This document shows positions 26,481-37,434 of a stretch of DNA of 64,000 nucleotides, in pieces (positions within the stretch are counted from its first letter, which is position 1; each line of letters begins with the position of its first letter). Position numbers and translations under genes: made by a program. The DNA is from Pipra filicauda (taxonomy: Eukaryota; Chordata; Aves; Passeriformes; Pipridae), in assembly GCF_003945595.2 (NCBI RefSeq), contig NW_024104283.1, positions 1,496,630 to 1,560,629 of the forward strand, written 5' to 3'. Under the pieces are notes generated by a model that saw only the letters and a list, made by a program, of their open reading frames with translations, had not been told where the DNA came from and made no database searches.

Positions 26481-26725
26481 TTCTTTCCTTTTACTTTTCA
26501 CCCAGGGGGGCCACATGGTGCTCAGCACCTGGGCCAACGAACACTGTTCTGTTCTTGTCCCAGGGTGCTGGGTTATACATCTGTTTCTGGGGGTTAAAAC
26601 CAGTTTTTCTCTGTATCGTTGCATTTATTGTAATCTCTTTTAGTATATTATAACTCTGACTTGTAATCTCTCTTGAGTTGGGTCCTTTTCTCCTGCCGGT
26701 TTACTTTTAAACCAGCACAGAGAGA
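26481..26725 (+). mobile_element. ERVL-like LTR segment next to the integrase remnant
   Basis: T-rich sequence with the layout of an avian ERVL LTR 3' part: TGCATTTATTGTAATCTC near 26620, TTATAACTCTGACTTG near 26648, CTTGAGTTGGGTCC near 26671, and a terminal TTTACTTTTAAACCAGCACA ending about 26719. It directly follows the integrase remnant, so most of pol, any env-like region and the LTR start were lost by internal deletion. The left boundary is approximate. Confidence 0.58.
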
Positions 26726-28203
26726 AATAATGAAAGCTGACCACGGACTGTGTGTATGGAGGCAACAGGATCTCTGGTGGCTTTCCATCGTGTAGTCCCA
26801 GGCACACTCCACAGCATTTTCTGCACAGGTCACCCAGATCTTGCCATCATTTTAGCTCAAGCTACACTGCTGCTGTCATGGAAAATTCTGGGGTGCAAGT
26901 TCAGAGGTGCTTTGAACCCAGGTGCTGTGGGGACAGGTAACATCTCGGGATTTGCTGTAATGCAGACCTGAAGCCAGGATTTCCCAGATGAAGTCCTGGG
27001 AGTCATCCCACAACTGCTGCCCACAAATTGCTCTAGTGAGCCAGAAAGTCCCTTCACATCCAAGAAAGAGATATAGGAATGTCCGCAGATGTGCCAGGAC
27101 AAGGCAGTGAAGCCACTGACATTGGGAGGGGGCTGGAGAGGAGCCCTCACCCTACACATGGGGCTACGGGATGCTGGTGTGAGAGGCATTGACAGGGCAG
27201 GCAGAGCTGGGGCTCAGGTGCAGGGAGGGTAATGCACTGTCGATGAGGTTCATTGCAGAGGCCAGCACTAGGTACAGCATGGTGAGTGTGTACTTCTTAG
27301 ACATGTAAAACATGGTTGTAAGTGATGTATGCATATGTCAACAAATCCCACCTGGCCTGTACACAGCCATTAGCATATGGCAGTTTGCTGTGAGCATAGG
27401 TGAATAAAGGCTTAGGGGCACGTACTTTGGGGCAAGGTTAAAAGGTGACTCCTGTATGGTGTAAGTGGATTAATATGACTGGATATGATGCTGGCTTCTC
27501 TCATTTCTGACAGTGTAAATCAAGAGTAAATGCACCAAAGTCAATACATGTATTAGATTCATTGGTGCACAGGGGCTGAAAAGCACGTGATTTTAAAAGA
27601 AAGAACATCTTGATTACAAGCTGGAGAACATAAAGAATGAAAGATGTGGCTGTTTTTCATGGGTTCCTGTGGTGTTTTGTTATGGCCCTGCTTCTTCCAT
27701 ACAAGCTTTATCCCAACAGGCGTCTGACAGACCTGTCTGCAAGCAGAGTTCCTACTGTCCTCCTTATTGCCACTATGGGGAGACCCTGTCTCTGCCCTGT
27801 GTAGCAGAGGACCCCTCTGTGCTGACCTTCTTGCAGAGAAATGCTAGCTCCTGTGGAGATGGAAGGAGATTTAGGCAATAAAGCATTAAACATAGACTCA
27901 GTGCCTCAAACTGGAGTTACTCCAGTGGTGCCAATGGAGCTGTTGAATACAAACTGACACGATGAACAGGAATGCTGTGTACCTGCCTGGCTCTATCTGA
28001 GTACAACACAAAGGGTGAGGGACCATCACTCCAGTTCCTCTACCACACAGACATGGACAAACAGCTCCTGAGCTGGGCACTAGTTGCCCTGGGGAAGAGG
28101 CAGGTTTTCCCCTCTCCAAAATTCCCCATTTCAAGTGCTTTATGCGGCAGAGTTAATTTCTCCTTCCATGCCTTCATGTGTGCTCTAGGACTGAGAAATA
28201 ATC

Positions 28204-28242
28204 TCAGTCATAATAATATAATAATAAATAATCAAATAATCT
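28204..28242 (+). repeat. (TAA)n-like AT-rich microsatellite
   Basis: Imperfect ATAATAATATAATAATAAAT run flanked on both sides by AATCTCAG (28199-28206 and 28236-28243), a short direct duplication around the run. Confidence 0.65.
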
Positions 28243-28506
28243 CAGCTGGGTTTTCCAGACAACTACCTGGCTGCACTGAAACCAGCCCCCATCTTTCCAG
28301 CTTGCATCTTGGGCCCCAAGGCATGCAGTGGATTAAATGGAGAAGCTGCTGAGCTCTCCTCCCACCATCCCCACAGGCCATGGGACAGGCTTCAGTAGAG
28401 CTGAAACTGTCCTCAAATCCCATCTCATCATTTTCCTGTTAGTCTTTGTTGGAAGGAGCATCCCCTCTTGGGGCTGTCAGCTCAAACAGCCACTTGAGCA
28501 CCCAAA

Positions 28507-28544
28507 TGCTCTGGAAAGAGCACTGTGCTCTGGAAAGAGCACAG
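28507..28544 (+). repeat. 19-bp tandem duplication
   Basis: Two copies of TGCTCTGGAAAGAGCACTG (second copy ends AG rather than TG). Each copy is itself an imperfect inverted repeat (TGCTCT / AGAGCA), so the region can form hairpins. It lies 33 bp before the CR1 at 28577. Confidence 0.85.
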
Positions 28545-28576
28545 CCTCTCTCACTGCAGGACCAGATGGCTCTTCC

Positions 28577-28865
28577 ATAGAATCATAGAGTGCTTTGGGT
28601 TGGAAGGGACCTTAAAGATCATCTAGTTCCAACTTCTCACCCCAGACATGGGCAGGGATGCCACCCACTAGACCAGTTTGCCCAGGGCCCCATCCAACCT
28701 GGCCTTGAACACTTTCAGGGATGGAGCATCTACAGCTTCTCTGAGCAACCTGTTTCAGTCCCTCACCACTCTCACAGTAAATTTTTTCCTAATACCTAAT
28801 CTAAACCTCCCTGGCTAGCCCAGACTCCCAGTCCATGCTGCTTCTGGGAAGCTATTAATTGTCCC
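28577..28865 (-). mobile_element. CR1 LINE 3' fragment
   Basis: The plus strand begins ATAGAATCATAGAGTGCTTT, then GGGTTGGAAGGGACCTTAAA, ATCTAGTTCCAAC, CATCCAACCTGGCCTTGAAC and ends near CAGACTCCCAG, the reverse complement of a CR1 3' end. Well preserved, so relatively young. It ends in a C run at 28863-28871. Confidence 0.93.
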
Positions 28866-29106
28866 CCCCCCATAGACCCAGTAGGAGACCCAGGAAACAG
28901 AAGCCTTGCCTACACCTACATCTCCTGTCTAGTTTGAGGGAAAATAATATTTAGCCCCTTCCTCCGTGTCTGGGGAGATCCGATGGGAATGGTGCCAGGG
29001 ACATCTGCACTGAAATTTTGTGGGGAGGGAGATTCTCAGAGTGTAACAGTAACTGTAAAAACTCCGGTTGTGGAGCTGCCTTCTATCACATGCTGTGCAA
29101 AAGTAA

Positions 29107-29138
29107 ATGCAAATGTACATGCAAATTAGAATGCAAAC
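29107..29138 (+). repeat. 12-bp periodic octamer cluster (ATGCAAAT x2 plus ATGCAAAC)
   Basis: ATGCAAAT occurs exactly at 29107-29114 and 29119-29126, and ATGCAAAC at 29131-29138, spaced precisely 12 bp; GCAAATGCC follows. ATGCAAAT is the consensus octamer for POU-family factors such as OCT1 and OCT2. It could be a regulatory cluster in the intron of a gene known in mammals for lymphoid expression, or a simple 12-bp tandem repeat that happens to contain octamers. Confidence 0.7.
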
Positions 29139-30842
29139 GCAAATGCCAGGCCTCTTGGGCTGCATTCGCTCAGTGCTACAGAAATCCCTTGACCTCTCAG
29201 AAACATCCAGCTTGCTGCAAATGTCGTAGTCAAGAGAAAAATACTGCTTTTCAGTCTGGGCTCCTGCCTTTCCTCTCCTATGTGAAAGAGTGGCAGCTGG
29301 ATTTCTTTGCACAAAAAGAATATTTCTGCACTGTGTGCACAGCCCTCTCCAGCTTTGGTGTGCAATCTTCACACTTAGGGTCTTCCTGGCAAACAAACCA
29401 CTCATAATTGTGGACACTAAAACACCTTTCTCTTGGCCAGCATGTATCTGCCATTAAACTGAATGCATGAGAGACACCCACAGTGTTGTTAATAAAAGAA
29501 AAGGAAAAATAGTTTAAGTCAGGAGGAAGCCTGCAGGTGAAATGAAGGCTCATGCCCATAATTTGCATCTTTCCTTTTTACTAAACTAGTTTTTGCAAAG
29601 TCCATAGAGGGCCCCAGGGCAGCCTTCTAGCCACTGATTGCAGATGGAGGCTGCAGGCATACTCCAGTTCCATGGGGGCTGCCTGGGGCCAGCACCCCAT
29701 CCCAACATGCTGCGGTGTGGGCAAGAAGGAACCTCAGGTCCCATGCATCTGGGAGCCCGGTGTTGCTCTGGGCAGGTAGCTCTCTGGACCACCACCATTC
29801 TTGGGTGCATCTGCCCCACACCACAGCCCCTTCATTCTTTGTCCCACATGGTCTAGCACTAAGAGAAGGAACTTGCTGGTGCCCAGAGACTTTTTAAGGA
29901 GAAACATTCCTGAAAGTAGCAAAGCAAACCACTTAGCAGTCACAACTCATTTAGGTTTACACTCACAGATGGAGGTGACAGATCAGGATCCAGTCTTAGT
30001 GTGTTACTGCTAATAATGTGTACCCTAGGTTTATGCTGGCAACCCTGACCCAAAACTGCAGTGCTGCAGGGGGCTCCCTCCCCTCACCCAGTAAGAGGCC
30101 CGCTCGAGTGAAGGCAGACCGTCCTGCTTTGCAGGTGATCCTTAAAAAAAGCTGCATGCAAGCTGGGAAGCACACAGGTGCTGGAGCAGTGCCAGGTCAG
30201 AGAATACCTGTTATGGCATGCCATGATGACACCAAAGTGTGGATTGGGATCCACACACTCATCCAGCCTCCCATTCCCCCTGTAGGCAATGAGCCAAGGT
30301 AGTGCATGAACAGAGGGGTATGAGGACCCGGGACAGGCATCGTTGTAAGCAGAGAGGCCTTGGTAGTCAGTGGGGATACTTTAGTGTCTAATATGGTGGT
30401 TGAATGCTATGAAGAAAGGAAAATTTCCCCTCTACCTTCCTGCCTGCCTGAAACTTGAAGGAACTTAAATCCGTTTGAGGCTTCTACCTCAGAGTCAAGT
30501 ATGCTTGAGGAGGCCAAAAGTTACAGGAGAAAATTGACAGAAACAAGGACAACGATAGCATACAAGTCTTTTTTTCCTTAGGAAAAGAGATAAAAGAAAC
30601 ATAAAAATATAAAATAATTTTAAAATTATCCCTATCCCTGTTGCTCCTCAACACAGTGGTGCTCAGCTGAAAGCCTCCTCCATAGCTACTGGGAAAAATA
30701 CTGCCAATCAGCCTGCTGCCTCCCTCTGGAAAGGTCCCACAGAGGCCTGCAGTTCTCTATCATATACAGTACAGCCCCCCCAAAAGACAGTAATTTCTTC
30801 AGGTCTGTTAAATCTTGAGCCCAAGCTGATCAAGCAGCCTAC

Positions 30843-31037
30843 CTGCCTCCACCTGTCTGTTTTCATACACCTCCGGGCTTTCCATCACAGCGTTGTACTG
30901 CTGGAAAGGCTGGTTGCTGAAGAGATTGTCACACAAGAGGCTGCGACACAGCTTCTTCAGGAAGCGCAGGACATATCCAATGCTGTTCACTACCAGTAGG
31001 CTCTGGAGATGCTGCTTCCCCTCAAAAGAAGCTGAAA
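30843..31037 (-). CDS. SCML4: SCML4 coding exon 4: second part of SLED domain
   Basis: Encodes codons 178-242 plus the first base of 243 (195 bp, phase 1 at both ends). The acceptor is TTTGCTTTCCAG then TT TCA GCT. The donor is GAGGCAG then GTAGGC; an alternative GT eight bases earlier (AGACAG|GTGGAG) would break the frame with the next exon, so the later one is preferred. The peptide runs VSASFEGKQHL, then VVNSIGYVLRFLKKLC and RSLLCDNLFSNQPF, closing the SLED fold. Past about residue 222 the sequence is a variable, acidic/polar linker. A LINE-derived stretch begins just upstream at about 31090, close to the acceptor. Confidence 0.94.
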
Positions 31038-31089
31038 CTGGAAAGCAAACAGGAGCAATTCAATACCTGGGGATGCATGGCAGGAAGAA

Positions 31090-32150
31090 GAATGAGAGCA
31101 AGGGAAATGATTTTACTCAAGTGTTTGCATGTCTTAAAATATTTTGCATAATTACCTTACCTGAGGCACATAACAAACTGGAGGAGCTTAAGGAGCTGAG
31201 TTTGTGTGACCCAAATCACCTTCCCCCTAGAGTGCTGAAAGATGCTGACTGGCATGGTCAGCAGTGCAAGGATTTCTAATATATGCATCCATCTGAAAAC
31301 TGTATTGTGTGATTGGAGGCAATTATGATACCCTGGTCTAAGGAAAGGGAAAGAAAGTGATCTGCAGTGATCACTAACAGTGATGGGCTATTTGGCTGTC
31401 TTCAGCAATACCCAAGGTTTTAAAAGATTATGGGGAGATAATTAAAGACATGGCTGTGAATGAGTAAAATGTACCAAGGTTGTACTGAAGAGAGAGGGAA
31501 CAGCTTCATCGTGGATCTGTACTTACTGAGTTAATTGCATTTATAGGCAAGGGAAGGTTGGCAGTTGTGTTCTATGCAGAATTCAGTAAAATGTGAGGGA
31601 TCTTTCATTAAACTGGAAATCATTGCATATGAAAGGTGGGTCAAGAAACAACAGAGTCTGCTGGCAGGACACTTCAAGTCCTGGAGAGGGAGCTGCGGTT
31701 GTCTGCACTGGCACAGAAAGATTTTGTGGATGCTGTAAGCTAGAAGACATTATCGATAGAAAAGAAGATTGGAAGACTGCACAGAAAGGATTGACTAATT
31801 TTGAATTCTGTAATAGCAAAAATTAGTAGAAAAAAATTCTAGAATGTACACAGCCATCCATAACTATTTGAGGAGACTCAGTACAACCTGATGAGAGAAG
31901 AAATGATGAAACAAGCTCACCAGATGACCATAAGTCACTGAGGTAACACAGTGATAAAAAAAGTCAGATACACTTCAAGGAGATGTAGAAAAAAGCATTT
32001 CCAGGAGAGAAAAGGGATTGTTAATGCCACTATATAAAGTCCTGGTGAAACCTGAGATGGACTGATGGGAACCACTCTGGTCATCCAGGCTCAAAAAGGG
32101 TGAATTCACACTTGCAGAAGTGTACAGGCCCACCACAGCAATATTCAGGG
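31090..32150 (+). mobile_element. Old CR1/L3-like LINE remnant
   Basis: The plus-strand text keeps several landmarks of aged CR1-group LINEs in the right order. These are a GAGGAGCTTAAGGAGCTGAG block near 31182, AGTGCTGAAAGATGCTGACTGG near 31231, ACTCAGTACAACCTGATGAGA near 31877, AAAGTCCTGGTGAAACCTGA near 32036, and CTGGTCATCCAGGCTCAAAA then GGTGAATTCACACTTGCAGA near 32078-32120. All frames are broken. The divergence suggests an insertion from early archosaur or amniote times. Confidence 0.6.
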
Positions 32151-33599
32151 GACAGAAATTTCCTCTGTGACACTGCAGCCATCACCATGCCTCTGTGTAG
32201 GACAGTGGTAAAACGCTTGCACTCCTTTCACTAATCCAGAGATCGTCCTCACCTGAAAGAGACTGTGTATTTCAGCCTAACTGGATGAGGGCAGCTCTCC
32301 ACAAATACATCTAAAATTGAACTCAGGGGAGAGAAAAGAGCAATTAAAATTCCTAGGCAAAGCTGTCAAGAGATATGTTTAGCCAGGAACCTGAGAGAGG
32401 TGGAGGGGTCACAACAAACCCACCAGAATCAGTTATAGCAGGACACATACAGTGTCAACAGGTCTGTGGAAAGGACTACATGATATGGCTGCCTGGACTC
32501 CTCCACCTGGGAGGTTTTTTCCCAATCCTACAGCCTCCCATCACTGCTAACAAGTACAAATCATAACATTAGACTTATAATTTTGGGGATAACTTCAGAG
32601 ATTTCCTGTTGGCCTAAGTTGCTGTGAGGGATCGTGCTCCACAGCCAGTTGAACATCTGTGAGTCAAGCCATGGGAAGATTGGAAAGCCCGTGATAAAAT
32701 TTATCTTCACTGCTGCTGGGCTGGGAGTGAGGTGCAATTGCAGAGCCATGCCATGACTAGGAGGCCATTCACCCCTCCTTGATGATTAGAAGAAGCATGA
32801 GGCTGGGAGCAATGCTGCCCAGGTGCTTTTAACTCAAGTGAGGCTGAAGTTGAGTCAGCTCAGAGGAACTGCAACCGAGTTTGGCAGGCTTGGTGCATAA
32901 TGTGACTCTCCTGGTTGTAATGAAAATCATATATGCAGCACAGAACTAGGCAAAAATGAAGATTTGCACTAAATTGCTTCATCTCATGTTTCTGTGAACA
33001 AGTCTGGATCATTCTCAGACTATTTCTGATGTCCCATAGGGAAGGCACACCTGTGATGAGAGAGAACTAGAGGAGAGGGAAGAAGCAGGATTTATATGTT
33101 GCACAGAGGGCCAGCGCTTAGGCTCCCACACAAGAAGATCCCAATGGCACAGCTGAGCAGCTGCAGTCCCTGTGAAACTGGATTTGTAGTCCTTGGCTTG
33201 ACTCATTTGCAGCATCTTATTGGAGAGTTCTGTTCCATATTCCCACCATTGTTTCATTCACACAGCATCCCCATGTGCCAAAACAGTGTTGTGACACAAA
33301 ACTCTAGCTGTGCTTAAAAAAAAATTCATATTCAATCTGAGAGCCAGGCCAGGGTATTTAGTGTGGGACATGGGAGACTCATCAGGACACAACAAGAAGT
33401 GCCACCGCAGGAAGATGAGGGACTCCTGGGAAATTCCCCTTGATCTCTGATTCTCTCTGATATACTTGCATAGTCCTGCTGCACAGGGAATTGCAATGGA
33501 ACTTTTGCAATTTCTGCAGCTGAGAGCAGGTTTGGCTCATGAACTGCAGGCACAGGATGCACCAGCAGCTGAACTCCATAAGAATTGTCCTTTAGAGCA

Positions 33600-33835
33600 A
33601 CATAGAATCAAAGTCATAGAATGGTTTTATCTGGAAGGGACCTTTAAAAGTCACTTAGTCCAATCCTCCTTCAGTAAGCAGGGAAATCTTCAGCTAGATC
33701 AGATTGCTCCAAGGCCTATCCAACCTGGCCTTGAACACTTTCAAGGATGGGGCATCCATTACCTCTCCAGGCAACCTGTTCCAGTGTTTTACCACCCTCA
33801 TTGCATGAGGCATGCATGTGTACTTGTGGTGATAA
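33600..33835 (-). mobile_element. CR1 LINE 3' fragment
   Basis: The plus strand shows CATAGAATCAAAGTCATAGA at the CR1 3' terminus, then TGGAAGGGACCTTTAAAAGT, CATCCAACCTGGCC-like CTATCCAACCTGGCCTTGAA and CAACCTGTTCCAGTG. On the minus strand the ORF2 end is readable (VKHWNRLPGEV near 33780). It ends abruptly near GCATGAGGCATGC. Confidence 0.92.
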
Positions 33836-34183
33836 TGTATGTCATGGAGTGGGCTGGCATTGCTGCTCATTCTTGTACGGCTGCATGAAATCCTCAGCTC
33901 ACACCCCAGGCCCCAGAACTGTTCCCAAGAGTGGTAAATGCCGGATTTTGAAGCGCCTGTTCCTCTCCTGAAACAACACCGCAATACACTTTACTGATAG
34001 TCTTTCGTCTGATGCCAAGGCAATTCCTGCAGCAGCTCATTTTACAAAGGTGTAAGTGATGTTCAAAGCTGGTTACCAGCCCCCTGATGTGAACGGGACA
34101 GCCAGGGCAGTCAGGATTGGGGATTAGGTTAAGAATTCAAGCACTTCCCTACTGGCCACAAACCCCTTACAAAGACGCTTTAC

Positions 34184-34384
34184 CTGACACCATCTCGCCT
34201 CCATAGCCCTGCCTGATGAGGGAGAAGACCACCTTTTGCTGGAGCGCACAGTCGATGCAGGCTTGCACTGCGTGCTGCAGGGCCACCGATGGCCGCTCTG
34301 GCCCAAAGCGCTCTGGCAGCTGCTGCACCTTTTTTCTGTCAAGGTACGGCCCCGGATTCGCTTGTTTGTTGACATAAATGCAGA
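34184..34384 (-). CDS. SCML4: SCML4 coding exon 3: first part of SLED domain
   Basis: Encodes the last two bases of codon 111 to the first base of codon 178 (201 bp, phase 1 at both ends). The acceptor is TGTCTACAG then TC TGC ATT; the donor is GTGTCAG then GTAAAG. The peptide begins VCIYVNKQANPGPYL, followed by KKVQQLPERFGPERP and a helical run ending VFSLIRQGYGGEMVS, all hallmarks of the SLED (Scm-like embedded) domain, which spans about residues 108-225 over this exon and the next. In SCML2 the isolated SLED domain binds double-stranded DNA, so the same role is likely here. The domain is strongly conserved between bird and mammal with only scattered substitutions. The length is a multiple of three. 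Confidence 0.95.
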
Positions 34385-36951
34385 CTGTAGACATAAAATC
34401 CCAACAAAGTTATTACAAAACAGTCCTGAGAGCATCCTAGAAAATACTAGTGTTATACGTTTCTATTTATTTTCAAAGTTCTTGCATTCACTGTTGAACT
34501 GTTGCCATTTGCGATGGCAGAGCCAGACTTCCTCACACTGATCACTCACTGTCAAAGCAAAGCAAGATGAGTTTAGGTCTAGCTCAGTGTCACAACTTAG
34601 GATAAGCTACATGCATCTAGAGAAGCTCCTGTGTATGCCTCGGCTCTTAAGTCTACCCTTGTCCATGCAGCCTGTGACCAGAAAAATGCCCTGGGAGTGC
34701 AGGACAGTGACTCACAAGGGAGACTTCACAACAAGGGGTGAACGCCAGCCCAAGGTGTGTTTTGGAGTTGTTTATTTTATTTTCTCTATGTATGTTTACA
34801 CTGGTTCATTGAGAGCCACTCTGAGAAGCACTGCTCTGAGTTTTGGAAAGACTTCGGATCCTTGCTTCTTCTGACACTAATGCAGCTGTAATTTCTGGAG
34901 GGTTATGCCGCGCTGAGCTGCACAGTGCCACAGCAGAGACTCTGGTCTTTGGGATCTTCCTGACCCTCCATGTCCAACCCAGCACTCTACAAACTGTGTT
35001 GTATCAGGGGAAACTGTACATGGTGTGCAGTGCTCCATCCCCATTAGGAACCACAGCAGAGAGACTGTGCTGCACAGGGGGTCTTGTGAGGGGATCTGCA
35101 CCAGTCTCTCCACAGCCAAGCCCTGCGTGCCTCCTCTCATAAGCCATTGCCTGCAGAGGCAGTTTTTCTACATGCCATCAGGCCTGCCATCAATAGCCAG
35201 AAGATCAGTGTTCTCCTCACTACCATGAACTTATTTTAAACTTGGCTGAGGCTAGCTGTATCTTGGAGAAAGTGGAGATAATGCTGCAGTAACTAAGGGC
35301 AACTAAGACACAGCTTTAAGTCAGGCTAAAGTGAGACGTATTATAATAGCTGGCTGAGTGTGCTCGAGCTGTCATCTCTCAAACAATATAACATTACCCT
35401 CTGACAGAAATCAGATATGTGACAAAAAAACCCCATCAAGCGGAGTGGAGGACATGATGACAGCTGTGTAAAGTTGGAAATAATTTATGGTTTGCATCAC
35501 TGTAATGAAAATCTAGTGCGACTGTCACAGTGCACTCTGCTACCCCATCTAGCAGGGAACAGCAGAAGGGGCTCAAGCAGTATATCCTGGGTAAACAGGA
35601 GTATAATAGCAATCATACTTATCATTACATACCACTTTACACCTTCCAAGTGCCAAACAAACAAAGGAATAGTGCACTAAAATACAGCAGCAGCATGCAT
35701 GAATTGGAGGGGGATGTCAGAGTGCAGCTTTCCCAGCGTGCCCCACCTCAACAAATCTGCAGAGTGCGACTTCTGCTGTGACCCTGACTGGTTTTGTCAG
35801 GGGTCAGCTGCAGCTGTGGGAGAGACTCTGCAGCCTGCAGGCAGTGTGCTGAGTCCCTCACTGGGGAGCAGGGGTCCCTGTGGTCCTTTTGGTGCAGATA
35901 GGCAGGCAAAAGCCAGCTTGAGCTTCCCTCCATCTCCTGCAAACCCTGCTCTGGTGGGAGGCTGCATTCACCATTGGGAAGGTACTGGGAGAAGAGGTGC
36001 CATGGGGGTGGGCAGAAAGAGATGTGGGGCACTGCATCCACAGAGCCTGGAAAGACTCACGGAACCTCTGCCTTTGCCACCAGCCCGTGATCTGGTAGGA
36101 CTGGTGTGGACTGTGCCTCCCTATCCCCCTTCAGAAGCAGCCCCAGGCACACCTCTCAGGGCAGTGCTGTGAAACACCACTCGGCTGATGTTTGCCAAGT
36201 GCTTTGCAGACTTTGTATGTGAAGGGATAAATGAGAACAAAATATATTATTATCGTCATTGTCGCTGTGTTTAGTGTCATTCTGCCATCAGAGCAGATGG
36301 AAAACTTCTCCTCTGTGCATCCCAACTAAGAAATAATGGGATTTATGTGTTGTGTTTAGATTCTAATGTTATCTAATCCATTTCTCTGCTGAAATCTCAG
36401 GCTAAATCAACTGTCTTGTTGATTTTCTTCTCATTTACATCAGTTTAAAAGCATTGACCTATGTCACTTCTGATAGTATAAACAAAAAAAAGAATAAGGC
36501 TGTGTTTTCTGACTACATTCAGAAATGACCACATCTGCTGCTGTGATAAGGCATTGAGGTTTATGTGCTGGTAACCCTGCCTACAGTCAGACCATGGCTC
36601 CTCTGCTCTTCTTCTCCCCACAGCTGTAACAGATGCTTCATGTCCATACAGGGATTTAGTCTGGTCATTGCAACATATTAGATGGGGTGAGTACTGGGTA
36701 TAAAATGGAGAATTAATGAGTTTTCAAGTTCCCATTTCAAGAGGAATGGAACTGACATCTCCACTAAATTTGACACATGGCAGTCAAAATATAGTTTTGC
36801 AGGATATCTCTGCTCTTTGTCACTGGTTGCCAGACTAATCTTCAAACACCCCATTTTCATGAGCTCCACCTGTTCTGGGAAGCACATCATCTGGCTGTCA
36901 GCCCGTGACTCCTGCTCACCCCTCGATCAAGGAGCACTTGAGGCTGAGTAC
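34385..36951 (-). other. SCML4: SCML4 intron between exons 2 and 3
   Basis: No clear repeat. A 157-codon plus-strand open frame at 35699-36172 lies in a GC-richer patch but matches no family I know. Near 36195-36260 there is a decayed phrase (AAGTGCTTTGCAGACTTTG, then a TATTATTATCGTCATTG run) like the tail of an ancient amniote repeat. Confidence 0.7.
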
Positions 36952-37081
36952 CTGTGAGAGACTGCGGGGTGTCCGAGTTGGGTATTGTAGCTGCATCCTG
37001 AGGGATTGAACTAATATCTGGCTCTGGCGTGCTTCTCGGTGGAGAGACTGCTAAGGGAGTCATCAGGACACGAGACTTCAG
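36952..37081 (-). CDS. SCML4: SCML4 coding exon 2: Pro/Ser linker
   Basis: Encodes residues 68-110 plus the first base of codon 111. The acceptor is TTTTTTGCAG followed by CTG AAG TCT; the donor is ACAG followed by GTACTC. The exon enters in phase 0 and leaves in phase 1, consistent with both neighbours. The peptide starts LKSRVLMTPL, contains the well-conserved PPRSTPEPD run and IPQDAAT, and is rich in Pro, Ser and Thr with no predicted fold. It bridges the basic N-terminal patches to the SLED domain. The SP-rich stretch could be phosphorylated (inference). Reading through the donor would add residues not found in the family, which supports the splice site chosen. Confidence 0.92.
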
Positions 37082-37434
37082 CTGCAAAAAATAATGGAAG
37101 TATACAAAAGATATTCCAGTTTTATTCCATGTATGTCACGCCCCATGAACACTCATTAGCAGTCTGCTATTGCATCACTTTCTCCAGGCCAGGAGCATCC
37201 ATTCTGCTCTCACGAGGATACTGGAGCCTGAAGCCTGACTGATTTGCAGCAGACAGCAACGCCTTAAGCTACAGGATGCAAATATTATGCCACCCACTGG
37301 GCAGTTATTTACACCTGAGCAAATTGAGTCTAACACTCCAACAAATCAACGTAATGGCATTTTACAACCCATTTCATGTGGGTGTAAATAATGATCTGCA
37401 ACTCAGAAACATGGGGTATTTAACTACATCATAA

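Larger units (their letters stand above)
14598..30842 (-). other. SCML4: SCML4 intron between exons 4 and 5 (16.2 kb, largest internal)
   Basis: Holds a duplicated 43-bp segment (15266-15308 and 16625-16667), a MITE-like arm (16478-16550), a CR1 3' end (17400-17931), a CTTT run (19828-19846), a purine microsatellite (25306-25405), an ancient SINE-like tail (25940-26040), an ERVL remnant with LTR (26325-26725), a CR1 (28577-28865) and an octamer cluster (29107-29138). The stretches 19000-25000 and 29400-30800 show nothing gene-like. A dense, repeat-free AT-rich island lies at 25530-25690. Confidence 0.75.
31038..34183 (-). other. SCML4: SCML4 intron between exons 3 and 4
   Basis: About a third is an old CR1/L3-like LINE (31090-32150), and a younger CR1 sits at 33600-33835. 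The stretch 32160-33590 shows nothing recognisable beyond short chance frames. Confidence 0.75.

Noticed and set aside
29018..29407. Cys/Lys-rich 129-codon frame that looks superficially like a cysteine-rich peptide.
   Set aside because: Its cysteines come from the 12-bp ATGCAAAT repeat read in frame (TGC/TGT codons); no signal peptide or disulphide family pattern.
30808..30842. Continuation of the exon 4 reading frame past the donor to a stop.
   Set aside because: Residues after QVEA have no counterpart in the family and the GTAGGC donor gives the phase needed for exon 5.
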